64,000 nucleotides of DNA, from positions 1 to 64,000 of the forward strand of contig NZ_QGOL01000014.1 of NCBI RefSeq assembly GCF_003259255.1, in the 5' to 3' direction. Of the stretch, positions 46,411 to 55,004 are shown one piece after another. The translations under genes and the position numbers were made by a program. How positions within the stretch are numbered: the first letter of the stretch is position 1; each line of letters opens with the position of its first letter. The notes below the pieces were generated by a model. It had not been told where the DNA came from. It made no database searches and worked only from the letters and a program-made list of their open reading frames with translations. The DNA is from Algoriphagus litoralis. Its GTDB lineage: Bacteria; Bacteroidota; Bacteroidia; Cytophagales; Cyclobacteriaceae.

Positions 46411-47733
46411 ATGAAAAAGCTGCTATTTTTCTGGAAAGAACTGCTCGCTACCTTTTGGTTTTTGCCTGTATCGATCCTGGTTGCCTCTGTTGCTCTGGCG
46501 ATGGGAACTGTCTATATCGACAACACCATGAGTATATCGCAGGAGGGCTGGTTCCGATTTTTCATTGTAAACAGTGCCGATTCAGCCCGGACTATCCTTT
46601 CCACGATTTCTGGGGCTATGATCGGTGTAGCGGGCACAGTCTTCTCGGTAACCCTAGTCGCACTGACTCTGGCTTCCTCCCAATTCGGCCCCAGACTCAT
46701 CAAGAAATTCATGTACGTCCGGCTCAATCAAATCGTGCTGGGTTCTTATATCTCAACCTACCTCTATTGTCTGATCGTTTTGATAGCGATCAAAGGAAGT
46801 GAGGATTACACTTTTATTCCTTCTGTATCGATTCTTGTTGCCATTTTTGCAGCCATTGTCAATATCATCCTGTTGATAGTATTCATTCATCAGATTGCGA
46901 TCAGTATACAGGCAGACAAGGTGGTGGCGGACATTTCCAACTTTATCTCAAATCAGGCAGAAAATCTATTTCCTGAGCGTATTGGAGAAGAAAAAGAGAG
47001 TGAGGGTGAGGTGGATTTCACCAGTGAAGCTTCTCAATACACCAAGCGCACTTCTTTCCGATCCCCAAAGGGAGGCTACCTTCAGTACATTGATGGAGCA
47101 TCACTGATGCATGTCGTAGCTGAGGCCAAGGTATTGTTTGATCTTCAATTCAGACCGGGAGCCTTTCTAGTCAAAGGAATGGAAATCGGCTGGATCTACT
47201 CCAACCAAGAGCTTGAAGATGAGCTAGTGGAAAAGATAGCCGACCAATTTGTCATCGGAGAGATAAAAACCTCCCAGCAGGATTTGGAATTTTCCATCCA
47301 TCAGATGGTGGAAATAGCCGCTAGGGCGCTTTCACCGGGAGTCAATGACCCATTTACGGCGATTGCCTGCATTGACAATCTCTCAGCGACCCTGTCCTAC
47401 CTCGTCAAATCGAAATTCCCCTCCAAATTCCGCCACGATGCTGAAGGAAACCTTCGAATCGTCGCTGACACGCTGGACTTCAAAGGGGTGCTGGATGCTG
47501 CTTTCAACCAGATCAGGCAGTTTGCCGGGGCCAGTCCGTCAGTGATCATCCGTTTGATGGAGGCGTTGATTACGATCCGAACCTTCGCAAAAGAGCAAAA
47601 CCATCACGACGCCCTAGTCCGGCACGCAGAGATGATATTCAGGCTGGGGAAAGAGACCATCACAGAAAAAAACGACTTGGAAGACCTCCGCAAAAGAGCA
47701 GAGAAAATCCTCGGAACGGATCAACTTGGCTAA
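46411..47733 (+). CDS. DUF2254 family membrane protein
   Basis: The 440-residue protein has four N-terminal membrane helices (around 12-35, 62-85, 106-128, 132-158), followed by a cytoplasmic region with the family's SPGVNDPFTAIACID motif (about 305-322). DUF2254 proteins are widespread and uncharacterised. It has its own probable promoter and no operon partner. Confidence 0.9.
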   Translation: MKKLLFFWKELLATFWFLPVSILVASVALAMGTVYIDNTMSISQEGWFRFFIVNSADSARTILSTISGAMIGVAGTVFSVTLVALTLASSQFGPRLIKKFMYVRLNQIVLGSYISTYLYCLIVLIAIKGSEDYTFIPSVSILVAIFAAIVNIILLIVFIHQIAISIQADKVVADISNFISNQAENLFPERIGEEKESEGEVDFTSEASQYTKRTSFRSPKGGYLQYIDGASLMHVVAEAKVLFDLQFRPGAFLVKGMEIGWIYSNQELEDELVEKIADQFVIGEIKTSQQDLEFSIHQMVEIAARALSPGVNDPFTAIACIDNLSATLSYLVKSKFPSKFRHDAEGNLRIVADTLDFKGVLDAAFNQIRQFAGASPSVIIRLMEALITIRTFAKEQNHHDALVRHAEMIFRLGKETITEKNDLEDLRKRAEKILGTDQLG

Positions 47734-47956
47734 AATCAATTTTAAGTTTTAGAAAAACCTGTGATCCTGTTACCCCAATTTTTTTAATGATTTTACAGCG
47801 GTAAAGTGGCTCCTGCAATTCACTTTCTCCATCAGATTTTCCATTTTGGAAGGATTTTTCTTTTAAGCCATGTATTTTTCACCAGTGATTAAACCTTGCC
47901 GAGTCCTGCCTGTCTCACTTCAGGTTTTGAGTTGTTGGTTAACAAAGTGCACTCTT

Positions 47957-49030
47957 ATGAAAAACTTTTATTACTTCCTGATTTTGGTGCTCCTTGGCGG
48001 GACTGCCTGTGATCCAAAAGATGAGGAAATCCCGAATCCCACTGATGGAAGCATGTATTTTCCCCCTTTGACTGGAGGAGCTTGGGAGAAAACTTCAATT
48101 TCAAACTTGGGTTGGAATGAAAGCCAAGTTCCTGCACTTCTTGATTTTTTAGAAACCAAAAACTCCAAATCCTTCATGATCCTGGTCAATGGAAGAATCG
48201 TAATGGAGGAGTATTTTGACGGGCATACTGCTGCTGACACCTGGCAATGGAACAGTGCCGGAAAAACATTGGCAACAGCCACTACAGGGTTGGCCCAAGA
48301 GGAAGGCCTGATCGATATTAATTCCAAAGTTTCGGACCACTTGGGTATCGGATGGACCAGTGAACCTCTGCCAAAAGAAAACCTCATCACCATTCGGCAC
48401 CTACTGACCATGACCTCGGGAATCAACGACGAAAGCCAACTCGTGATCCCTCGCAACCTTACTTATCTCGCCGACGCGGGTACGCGCTGGTCCTATCACA
48501 ATGTCTTCCAGAAACTCATGGATGTAGTGGCTGCCGCCAGTGGACAGGATTTTGAATCCTATTTTGATGCGCGGCTGGAGTCAAAAATAGGAATGGAAGG
48601 ATTCTGGAACGAAGGGGTGATTTTCACAATTTATCACAGCACCACCCGCAGCATGGCTAGATTTGGACTGCTAGCTCTGAACCTCGGCAAATGGGAAAAT
48701 GAGCAAATCTTGGAAGCCGATTTTTTCAAAGAAAGCACCACTACCTCTCAGTCTCTCAATCCTTCTTACGGCTACCTGTGGTGGCTCAATGGCAAAGCAA
48801 ACTATATGCTCCCGGGCGGACAGACGATTTATCCTGGCACCCTGGTACCCGCAGCTCCTGCAGACATGTACGCCGCTATGGGAGCTGAGGACCAGCGAAT
48901 CTATGTGATCCCCAGCAAGAACATGGTCATCGTGCGAATGGGCAATGCTTCCGACCCATCCAATCCAAACTTTGCTCTTTCGGGATTTGATCAGGCCCTT
49001 TGGGAAAAAATCAATGCCGTGATCGAGTGA
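47957..49030 (+). CDS. Beta-lactamase-family serine hydrolase, lipoprotein
   Basis: Chosen start is ATG at 47957 (357 residues), giving a lipoprotein signal (LGGTACDPKD); a longer frame begins upstream but adds residues unlike a signal. The SxxK nucleophile motif is SAGKTLA, followed by the second motif in RWSYHNVFQKLMD (YxN). The family includes esterases, peptidases and class C beta-lactamase relatives. FMILVNGRIVMEEYFDG is the usual family start. Substrate unknown. Confidence 0.88.
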   Translation: MKNFYYFLILVLLGGTACDPKDEEIPNPTDGSMYFPPLTGGAWEKTSISNLGWNESQVPALLDFLETKNSKSFMILVNGRIVMEEYFDGHTAADTWQWNSAGKTLATATTGLAQEEGLIDINSKVSDHLGIGWTSEPLPKENLITIRHLLTMTSGINDESQLVIPRNLTYLADAGTRWSYHNVFQKLMDVVAAASGQDFESYFDARLESKIGMEGFWNEGVIFTIYHSTTRSMARFGLLALNLGKWENEQILEADFFKESTTTSQSLNPSYGYLWWLNGKANYMLPGGQTIYPGTLVPAAPADMYAAMGAEDQRIYVIPSKNMVIVRMGNASDPSNPNFALSGFDQALWEKINAVIE

Positions 49031-49112
49031 TGGACAATTGGAGGGATTTTGAAGAATCATTTTCAAGAGAATCTTTAAATTCGAGAAATCTTATTCCCAA
49101 AAAGACCAGCCC

Positions 49113-49469
49113 ATGAAGGATCATCACGAACGGATTGCCAGCATGACTTTTTCCTCAGTTTACCCACACTATGTCACCAAAGTGAATCGAAAAGGCAGAA
49201 CAGTCGAAGAACTGCATGAAGTGATCACTTGGCTGACAGGATTCTCCGACGCTGAACTGCAAAAGCTGATTCAGGAGAAAGTAACTTTTGCCGAATTTTT
49301 TCAAAAATCCACCCTAAACCCGAATGCAAATCTCATCACAGGATTGATCTGCGGCTACCGGGTGAAAGAAATCGAAAACCCGCTGACACAAAAAGTAAGG
49401 TACTTGGATAAGCTCGTCGATGAACTGGCCAAAGGAAAAAAGATGGAGAAGATTATAAGATCTGCTTGA
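49113..49469 (+). CDS. DUF2200 family protein
   Basis: The 118-residue protein matches the small DUF2200 family throughout: HHERIASMTFSSVYPHYVTKV, TVEELHEVITWLTGFSD and a helical C-terminus with LITGLICGYRVKEIENP. It is cytoplasmic, with no signal. Function is unknown. It follows the serine hydrolase in the same direction with an 82-base gap. Confidence 0.9.
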   Translation: MKDHHERIASMTFSSVYPHYVTKVNRKGRTVEELHEVITWLTGFSDAELQKLIQEKVTFAEFFQKSTLNPNANLITGLICGYRVKEIENPLTQKVRYLDKLVDELAKGKKMEKIIRSA

Positions 49470-49539
49470 ATTCGATTGAAACTAAGATTGCCACAGATGC
49501 ACAGATTTCTCCCCGACTTCATAAAGTGTGATTTCTCGC

Positions 49540-49730
49540 TATGAACCAGTTAATTCTGGCTTTAAGTTTAGGTTAGGTTTTTCTTTTTCTTCGTTCTTTT
49601 GGCTTAACCCAAAAGAACCAAAAGGTCAAGATTTGCCAAAGCTCCCACCGCACAAGGCCGAACGCTGGCTCGCTGGCAAATCCTCCCACCGCGCCCTTCC
49701 GATCGATGTTTTGTTTACGCAGGATAAATC
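49540..49730. repeat. Probable dispersed intergenic repeat
   Basis: A stretch with a hairpin TTCTTTTGG..CCAAAAGAA (about 49591-49620) and a twice-repeated CCCACCGC block (about 49640-49690: GCCAAAGCTCCCACCGCAC and GGCAAATCCTCCCACCGCGC). Frames across it (49528-49851) look non-coding. From memory it resembles intergenic repeats found in other Bacteroidota genomes (not verified). The rest of 49470-49887 holds nothing I can name. Confidence 0.45.
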
Positions 49731-49887
49731 AAACGTGGTTTTACATTTATTGACTTATTTGGTATTCAAAACCCTGTCATTTCCATTTTGTCTATTCAAA
49801 GTATATTTAATACTCAATGTGACATTCGCCACTTTTGAGACAGCGCCATAAAAATACCTGCAAAATCAAATTACAAACTCCTCAATC

Positions 49888-51300
49888 TCAATTAGTCAAC
49901 ACTACCCTTCTGTAACTCGTCAAGTTGGGAGAACCAGAATCCCGAACCTCCAAAATCACATGAAGGGATTGTCCCTCTCCCAGCTTCGGCATCTGAAATT
50001 TGACTTCTTCTCCATAGGGATTAAAAAGCTCCAGATTTCCGGTAAAACTTCCGGCTTCCCGATACACCCACCACTTCACCTGAATCTGATCTCCATCGGG
50101 ATCCTTACTTCCTTTGGCCGAAAGCACCACTTCCTCCCCTTCCTTTACTGCTGCGCTGGCCCAGGCTTTTCCTTCGTTTCCATTCAGGACAACGATCGGA
50201 TTATGATTGGCCTTTTCATAGGAATCCGCCACGTTCCAGTCCATTCTTGCTGCGAAATCATACTGAAAAGCATCCCGAAATCTCCAAATCGTCGCTTGAT
50301 TTGAGGCTTCTTTCCGCCCATCCGGAAGCGTCACTTCATCTTGGGTATTGATCGAGGAAGTCCAGATTTTGTCCACTTCACCGTAGGATTTCCAGAGCTC
50401 GTACCTCCCAGCCCAACCTCCCCAAGCGGGGCTTTGGTCCCAGGCGAGTCCATTTTGGATCAACCCGATAAAAGAAGGCGTATCGCCTTCCATGATGTAT
50501 TCAAGTGGAATGTAATTGGCGCCCAAAGGACCATGGCCGTCTCGGATATTGGCCATCAGCCAAGGATTGTCCACCAGCTCAAACTGATACATCGGTGCGT
50601 TTTTGTACCAACGATCTCCGCTGATTCCTGTCCAAGTGGCTTTGTAGTATTCCCGCCAGTTGTCTCCGGCGCTGGCATCTACGATATAGAAGATTCCCGG
50701 GAAAGTATGCCGAATCCATGCCCCTGCAAAATCCTGATCCGAAATCGAGTAGATGCGGAGTTTGGCCACAAACTTACTGACCTCCTCTTCTGACCTGGTA
50801 TTTTTCACTTTCCAAAGTGCCTGCGCAAGACAATTAGCCCCTCCCCAAACAGAAACCCAAAGCGGCCGATCATCAGCTTTATCCACGGCCCTGATCAGCA
50901 AGTCCGAACCCGGAGAATCTTTGCCCTCACCTACACCTTCCATGCTGTAGCTGGGCAAATGCTGGGAAGTCACACGGAGAAGTTGCTCGGATGAGGGAAA
51001 TCCAAGGGCATGTATGTCGAGGGTAGACTTTACTTTGCCGTAGTTGCCGATGAGTTCTTCGATTTTATCCTGCCTCACCTGATTTCTGAGGTGGGTAGAT
51101 GTCGTAGCCACGATCCCTTCGATGTCATATTCATTGGCATAGACCAGAAACCTCACCATAGACTGCTGATCGTCGGGCTCATTGGTCATATCTGTCAGTA
51201 CAAAAACCCGCTGCTTGATTGGCTCGGTAAAGGTCAGGGAGGTCTGTGCTACAGCGATAAAGGTTGGTATCCAAAAAAGAAAGGTTAGGAGATTACGCAT
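49888..51300 (-). CDS. DUF1593 (Sde182-type) secreted nucleoside hydrolase-like protein
   Basis: The 470-residue protein has a signal peptide ending near 18 (AVAQ). The N-terminal domain (about 28-320; RVFVLTDMTNEPDDQQSMVRFL, EGIVATTS) is a nucleoside hydrolase-like DUF1593 domain with an Asp cluster (TDMTNEPDDQ). A C-terminal beta domain (about 365-465) follows, as in the cellulose-binding protein Sde182 family. Glycan or nucleoside substrates are possible, not shown. No signs of a linked operon. Confidence 0.9.
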   Translation of the reverse strand: MRNLLTFLFWIPTFIAVAQTSLTFTEPIKQRVFVLTDMTNEPDDQQSMVRFLVYANEYDIEGIVATTSTHLRNQVRQDKIEELIGNYGKVKSTLDIHALGFPSSEQLLRVTSQHLPSYSMEGVGEGKDSPGSDLLIRAVDKADDRPLWVSVWGGANCLAQALWKVKNTRSEEEVSKFVAKLRIYSISDQDFAGAWIRHTFPGIFYIVDASAGDNWREYYKATWTGISGDRWYKNAPMYQFELVDNPWLMANIRDGHGPLGANYIPLEYIMEGDTPSFIGLIQNGLAWDQSPAWGGWAGRYELWKSYGEVDKIWTSSINTQDEVTLPDGRKEASNQATIWRFRDAFQYDFAARMDWNVADSYEKANHNPIVVLNGNEGKAWASAAVKEGEEVVLSAKGSKDPDGDQIQVKWWVYREAGSFTGNLELFNPYGEEVKFQMPKLGEGQSLHVILEVRDSGSPNLTSYRRVVLTN

Positions 51301-51716
51301 AAGGTTTTGGGTTATTTCAGGATTTAAGATAGGATTTCCGGACGAAATCGGAGCTATCCGGAGAGGAAATTCAAGTGAAAATGAATGCTAGAAACCCATT
51401 GGGTAAAGCACTCATCAAAGCCCGTTTTAGAAAGGGAGAAATTAATTATTCAAAATGATCCCTTAGGCTTGCGGGAGTGTGATTAGGGAGGTATTTTGAA
51501 AAAGTTTTCAAGGGAAAGGTGCTCAGAATCTGATTTTTCGAGGAAATAGAAAGTGCTTTTATAGCCCAAATTTTCACCGAAATCGAAACCAAAGTCAACT
51601 AATCATGTACGTTCCTATTCTAAGCGGCGAGGAAACGATAAGAACTCATGGGAAATGCTTGCTTAGAACTAGAGGAAAGGAAAATGTGAATCTTTGGAAG
51701 AAAATCGAAAAAATAA
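51301..51716. other. Gap at left edge of the accessory region
   Basis: No supportable gene. A 62-codon frame (51605-51793) runs into the attC-like palindrome and is not convincing; it could be the remains of a cassette upstream of the first intact one. No attI-like site or integrase was recognised. Confidence 0.4.
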
Positions 51717-51803
51717 ACCCTCATAAATACCAGCATTTATGGCGACTATCTACCCAGATTAGAGTACTAAGCGCCATAAAATGGCTACTATAAATGAGTT
51801 ACC
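51717..51803. other. attC-like palindrome attC0
   Basis: An imperfect palindrome: CCTCATAAATACCAGCATTTATGGCG (two pieces, about 51719-51744) pairs with CGCCATAAAATGGCTAC..TAAATGAG (51772-51798) with bulged bases. Its 3' end is G at 51798 followed by TTACCACC, the start of cassette 1. The left core is only AAAC. Confidence 0.6.
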
Positions 51804-51830
51804 ACCAATGCTAAGACGACAACGTAAAGA

Positions 51831-52439
51831 ATGAAATACACAAAATACATAGTTATATTGACCTTGTTCGCATTAAGTTCCTGTGTGACAAACAGACTAA
51901 TTTTTGAAAGCAAAGAGTTTAACGAATTTGGCAAACTTGACATTAAAACGTTAATACAATTAGAAAGACAAAAGCAGTCAAAAGACATTACACCTGACCA
52001 TTTAATTGGAATTGGAGAAGGGATTTACCCCAACAAGAACAATTATATTTTAGCGACACCGAAAACTTTTGAAATCAAAGAGAAACCAAATTTCAAACTT
52101 GAAACCGAATATTTTTATGCCGTAAATGACAGTTTAGTAAAAGTAATTCTTTATCAATGGGACTACTTGCAAAAAACTGACACTGACTTTTTTGAAGAAG
52201 AAAACCATACAAAAAAATTCAAAGCATTTCAGACCAAGTTTAACAATTTGACTTCTAAACTGACAAAAGAATTTGGAGAACCTATCTCAAAAAATATTGA
52301 ACAGGGAAAAATCAAGGACGAGACATTCAGAGATGACTTAAAATTTAAACGAGCGGACGGAATGAATGCGTATTTATTTATGTTTGGGGACGACAACAAC
52401 GGATACAGACAAATAAGACTTGCAATTTATAAAGACTGA
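51831..52439 (+). CDS. Cassette 1: lipoprotein of unknown function
   Basis: I do not recognise this 202-residue protein. It has a lipoprotein signal with Cys at about 18 (FALSSCVTN), then a charged mature region with Lys and Asp richness. It is more AT-rich in codons than housekeeping genes around. It lies in a cassette bounded by GTTACCACCAATGC (51798) and GCACTGGTGGTAAC (52472), complementary in 13 of 14 positions. The start is ATG at 51831. Possibly horizontally acquired. Confidence 0.75.
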   Translation: MKYTKYIVILTLFALSSCVTNRLIFESKEFNEFGKLDIKTLIQLERQKQSKDITPDHLIGIGEGIYPNKNNYILATPKTFEIKEKPNFKLETEYFYAVNDSLVKVILYQWDYLQKTDTDFFEEENHTKKFKAFQTKFNNLTSKLTKEFGEPISKNIEQGKIKDETFRDDLKFKRADGMNAYLFMFGDDNNGYRQIRLAIYKD

Positions 52440-52458
52440 AAAACTATGAAAATAAGAA

Positions 52459-52600
52459 GCACTGGTGGTAACAGCACCTACCCAAAAGGCGGAGTTTTCG
52501 TGTTCCAAAGACAGTTTTGTGTGTAATCAAGCATTAGTTTTTCAAATCAAGTTTTGTGGTAAAAGTCCCGCCCTTCGGGTAGCTGCAAAACGTTGTGGTG
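52459..52600. other. attC-like site attC1 (after cassette 1)
   Basis: R''-like core GGTGGTAAC (52464-52472) and R'-like core CGTTGTGGTG (52591-52600) frame an imperfect palindrome: CAGCACCTACCCAAAAGGCGG and CCGCCCTTCGGGTAGCTGC pair, as do GAGTTTT and AAAAGTC. The roughly 70-nt central part is an open loop. Confidence 0.7.
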
Positions 52601-52615
52601 CATTAAAAAGAAACC

Positions 52616-53263
52616 GTGAAAACAAAGAAAATCCGCGGACATAGAAGAAGATGGAATGACATTGACCAATGGGTTGAAACTCATAAGAATCTCGACTTAG
52701 ACTATTTAAAAGAATACCAAAGAGATTATGTGAAAATTCGAGTTCATCCTTGGAGCGGAATTTCTTTGACTAATAGCCAAACACCAGAACCAAAAGGACA
52801 AACAAAGACCAAAATTCTAAGTGGACTTATTGAAATTTATGATACTTGGAAAAGGGAATTGGACAAACTTGGAGAAAACTATTATTTGAAAATATGGCTG
52901 TTTGAACCAAGGTTTGCGAGTTCTCAAGTTGTATGTGCAATTGGAGACTATTTGGACTTTTATGAAAGCACATTTTTCAAACCAGACCAGTCGAAGAAGT
53001 TTAACCCCGCGAAATATGGACAGTTAAAGGATGAAATTGAAAATTTTAATTGGGAATATAGCCTTGACGAAGACCACTTTGACAATAGTGAACCTGGCGA
53101 CCCAGAATTATATGCAACATTAGCGGACTATGAAGAAGATAAAAGGTGGTTTGAAAAAATGCTAAAAAAACCACACAGGAAAACAAAATTTAAAGAACCG
53201 ATTGGAGATGCCACAGAATCATATTCATTTAGAAAGGGAGATGTTTGGCTTGGAGAAAAATAA
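52616..53263 (+). CDS. Cassette 2: cytoplasmic acidic protein, unknown function
   Basis: Not recognised. The 215-residue product is charged, with no signal peptide or membrane helix; the C-terminus is Lys/Arg-rich (KMLKKPHRKTKFK). Start is GTG at 52616: an in-frame TAA lies 12 bases upstream and no ATG fits. AT-rich coding. Flanking complementary ends GTTGTGGTG (52592) and CACCACAAC (53279) match 9 of 9. Confidence 0.75.
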   Translation: MKTKKIRGHRRRWNDIDQWVETHKNLDLDYLKEYQRDYVKIRVHPWSGISLTNSQTPEPKGQTKTKILSGLIEIYDTWKRELDKLGENYYLKIWLFEPRFASSQVVCAIGDYLDFYESTFFKPDQSKKFNPAKYGQLKDEIENFNWEYSLDEDHFDNSEPGDPELYATLADYEEDKRWFEKMLKKPHRKTKFKEPIGDATESYSFRKGDVWLGEK

Positions 53264-53270
53264 AAAACAA

Positions 53271-53335
53271 CACCACAACAACACATATACGCAATGCCCT
53301 TCGGGACACTGCGCATAGCCTAACCGTTGGGCTTA
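53271..53335. other. attC-like site attC2 (after cassette 2)
   Basis: From CACCACAAC to GTTGGGC (53326-53332) a compact site of about 62 bases. The stem TATACGCAATGCCC/GGGACACTGCGCATA has a TTCG loop and extra-helical bases, the shape of a short attC. Confidence 0.78.
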
Positions 53336-53337
53336 AT

Positions 53338-54348
53338 ATGAATAAAACGACACAGATCATATTATTGACATTGGTTGTATCGATTGGAATCGGTGCAAGA
53401 CTATCTATTTTGGGCTGGCTTTTCTTTCTAGGAATAGGGAGTGCATTGATTTTCGGAATAAGTCATTTAATAGTTCATTTCTACTCTATGAACTCCTTGG
53501 CGAAAAGCGGGAACAAGAGTTTATTACTGATTATTTTATCCCATCTTTCATTTCTCGGAATCTTCTTGTTCCAATCTGACTTTGACGATTCAAGAAGCTA
53601 TTCTGTTTTAGGTCAGACTTTGGGTGTCGAAAGTGAAACCTTAGATAGCATTGGTTTTCCGATTGTTGGTGTTTCAATTATTTCTTTCATCGTTATTTCA
53701 TTTCTCATTGTTAAAAAGGCAAAAAGGAACAAGATTTCGGAAAACAACATAAAATATATCATTCCCTCGACTATTGCGTCTTTTATACTGCCTATTGTAT
53801 TTATTTATGTACTCTATGCTAATAAAGACCTTCAAAAAACCAAAGAATTGGAAACAACAGGAGAATTTAGCTCAATCAGTAGAGCTTTAAAGAATTCTGA
53901 GTCAGTAGAGATAATTAAAATCAACCCATATCAGACTATACTAACAAGTTTTCCATTGGAAATAATGGAATTGCCAAACGTTAAGATAATTGACCTAAAT
54001 GAACAGAGAATTTCAAAAATTCCAGACGGATTAAGTAAATTGGAACATCTTGAAGTCCTTAATCTTTTGAACAATAACATATCAGAAATACCTGTATCAA
54101 TTTGCGAGTGCAAAAACTTGAAAGAGCTTAGAATTGGTGGACAAATAGATGAATTTCCAGACTGCCTTAAAAAAATGAAGAACTTGAAACACCTTTCGAT
54201 ACAGAGCAATTCTGTAAATGAATTAATGGAAGAATTAAGAGAGTTCGAATTTTTGGAAACTTCTCATTTCTATCTAAAAAATGGAAAATTAGAAAAAGAA
54301 AAATTATCAGAAATTAGAAAAGAAACTGGAATAAAACATAAATACTAA
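53338..54348 (+). CDS. Cassette 3: leucine-rich-repeat membrane protein
   Basis: From the ATG at 53338 the product is 336 residues. Frames starting earlier run through attC2. Four membrane helices occur in the first about 180 residues (LLTLVVSIGIGARLSILGWLFFLGIGS, SLLLIILSHLSFLGIFLF, VVSIISFIVISFLIV). A run of leucine-rich repeats follows (about 225-300; LEHLEVLNLLNNNISEIPVSICECKNLKEL in pieces). The C-terminal part is presumably soluble. Function unknown. Its stop codon TAA forms the beginning of the downstream core TAAGCCCAAC. Confidence 0.8.
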   Translation: MNKTTQIILLTLVVSIGIGARLSILGWLFFLGIGSALIFGISHLIVHFYSMNSLAKSGNKSLLLIILSHLSFLGIFLFQSDFDDSRSYSVLGQTLGVESETLDSIGFPIVGVSIISFIVISFLIVKKAKRNKISENNIKYIIPSTIASFILPIVFIYVLYANKDLQKTKELETTGEFSSISRALKNSESVEIIKINPYQTILTSFPLEIMELPNVKIIDLNEQRISKIPDGLSKLEHLEVLNLLNNNISEIPVSICECKNLKELRIGGQIDEFPDCLKKMKNLKHLSIQSNSVNELMEELREFEFLETSHFYLKNGKLEKEKLSEIRKETGIKHKY

Positions 54349-54481
54349 GCCCAACATCGGCTATAGCAAATGCAGGCTGATTGCTTAAAAATGAAGATAT
54401 TGCAACTAAATAACATTCGGTCAGGGGACAAAGATTCGGTTTCAAATCCCGCACTTGCCATCGCCAGAGCCTTTGTGTGTA
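54346..54481. other. attC-like site attC3 (after cassette 3)
   Basis: R'' core TAAGCCCAAC (54346-54355) is the exact complement of the start of cassette 3 (GTTGGGCTTA). Arms GGCTATAGCAAATGCAGG and CCCGCACTTGCCATCGCC pair as an imperfect stem with a central loop of about 70 bases. The R' core at 54472 reads TTTGTGTG (first G changed to T). Confidence 0.7.
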
Positions 54482-54500
54482 ATTTTAAAAACCCACATAA

Positions 54501-54878
54501 ATGAACGTTTTGAACATAATTAAATCAGCATTATTAATTGTGATGATCTTTGGATTCGTTTATATATTAATCCAATACAATGAGATAACTAAATTTTATA
54601 TCCAGAAAAAAGAGAATTATACAGATTTGAAAAAATTAAAAAACGACATTTTAGAAGTATATGGTATTGAATTAAACCAGAAAACACTTGAAAACCTAAA
54701 CCAGAAAATTGAGTACGAAGAATATATGATAGATAGGTTGGAGCCGAATTTAAAAATTGCTGAGCATTTTTGGTTGATTTTATTGGGATTAAGTTGGGGA
54801 TTAATTTTATTAAGCTGGTCAAATAAAAAGAAAGAAAAACAAGAACAACTTAAAACTGACAAAACAATGGTAGATTGA
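54501..54878 (+). CDS. Cassette 4: small two-helix membrane protein
   Basis: Not recognised. The 125-residue protein has a helix at about 8-25 (SALLIVMIFGFVYILI), a Lys/Glu-rich likely coiled segment (about 35-80) and a second helix (about 88-108). The C-terminus is Lys-rich. The gene is strongly AT-rich. Its cassette begins TTGTGTGTA (54473) and ends TACACACAAC (54918-54927), matching 9 of 9. Start ATG at 54501. Confidence 0.75.
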   Translation: MNVLNIIKSALLIVMIFGFVYILIQYNEITKFYIQKKENYTDLKKLKNDILEVYGIELNQKTLENLNQKIEYEEYMIDRLEPNLKIAEHFWLILLGLSWGLILLSWSNKKKEKQEQLKTDKTMVD

Positions 54879-54917
54879 AGGTTAACATCGAAGAGTTCAT
54901 TTAACAGCAAAAATAAC

Positions 54918-54980
54918 TACACACAACAACTAAGCTTTCGTTGCGTGCGGAGCACGAACAATGAAAGTGCTGTTGCACGG
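54918..54980. other. attC-like site attC4, last site of the array
   Basis: TACACACAAC, then AGCTTTCGTTGCGTGC pairing with GCACGAACAATGAAAGTGCT around a GGA loop, and R' core GTTGCAC (54972-54978). The following cassette should end in CCGTGCAAC, which I do not find in the window. Confidence 0.68.
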
Positions 54981-55004
54981 AACCGGTGAGGTTCTTATGG
55001 GGAT

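Noticed and set aside
49528..49851. Reading frame of 107 codons in the intergenic repeat
   Set aside because: Spans repetitive, hairpin-forming sequence and has no protein-like composition.
51605..51793. 62-codon frame at the left edge of the cassette array
   Set aside because: Its 3' third is the attC0 palindrome; no start context or homology. It may be the remnant of an upstream cassette, but that is not supported.
53245..53337. N-terminal extension of the cassette 3 protein
   Set aside because: It reads through the attC2 palindrome; the ATG at 53338 gives a normal membrane-protein start.
53341..54348. Defence or toxin function of the LRR membrane protein
   Set aside because: No catalytic or toxin motif is visible; LRR and helices alone do not define a role.
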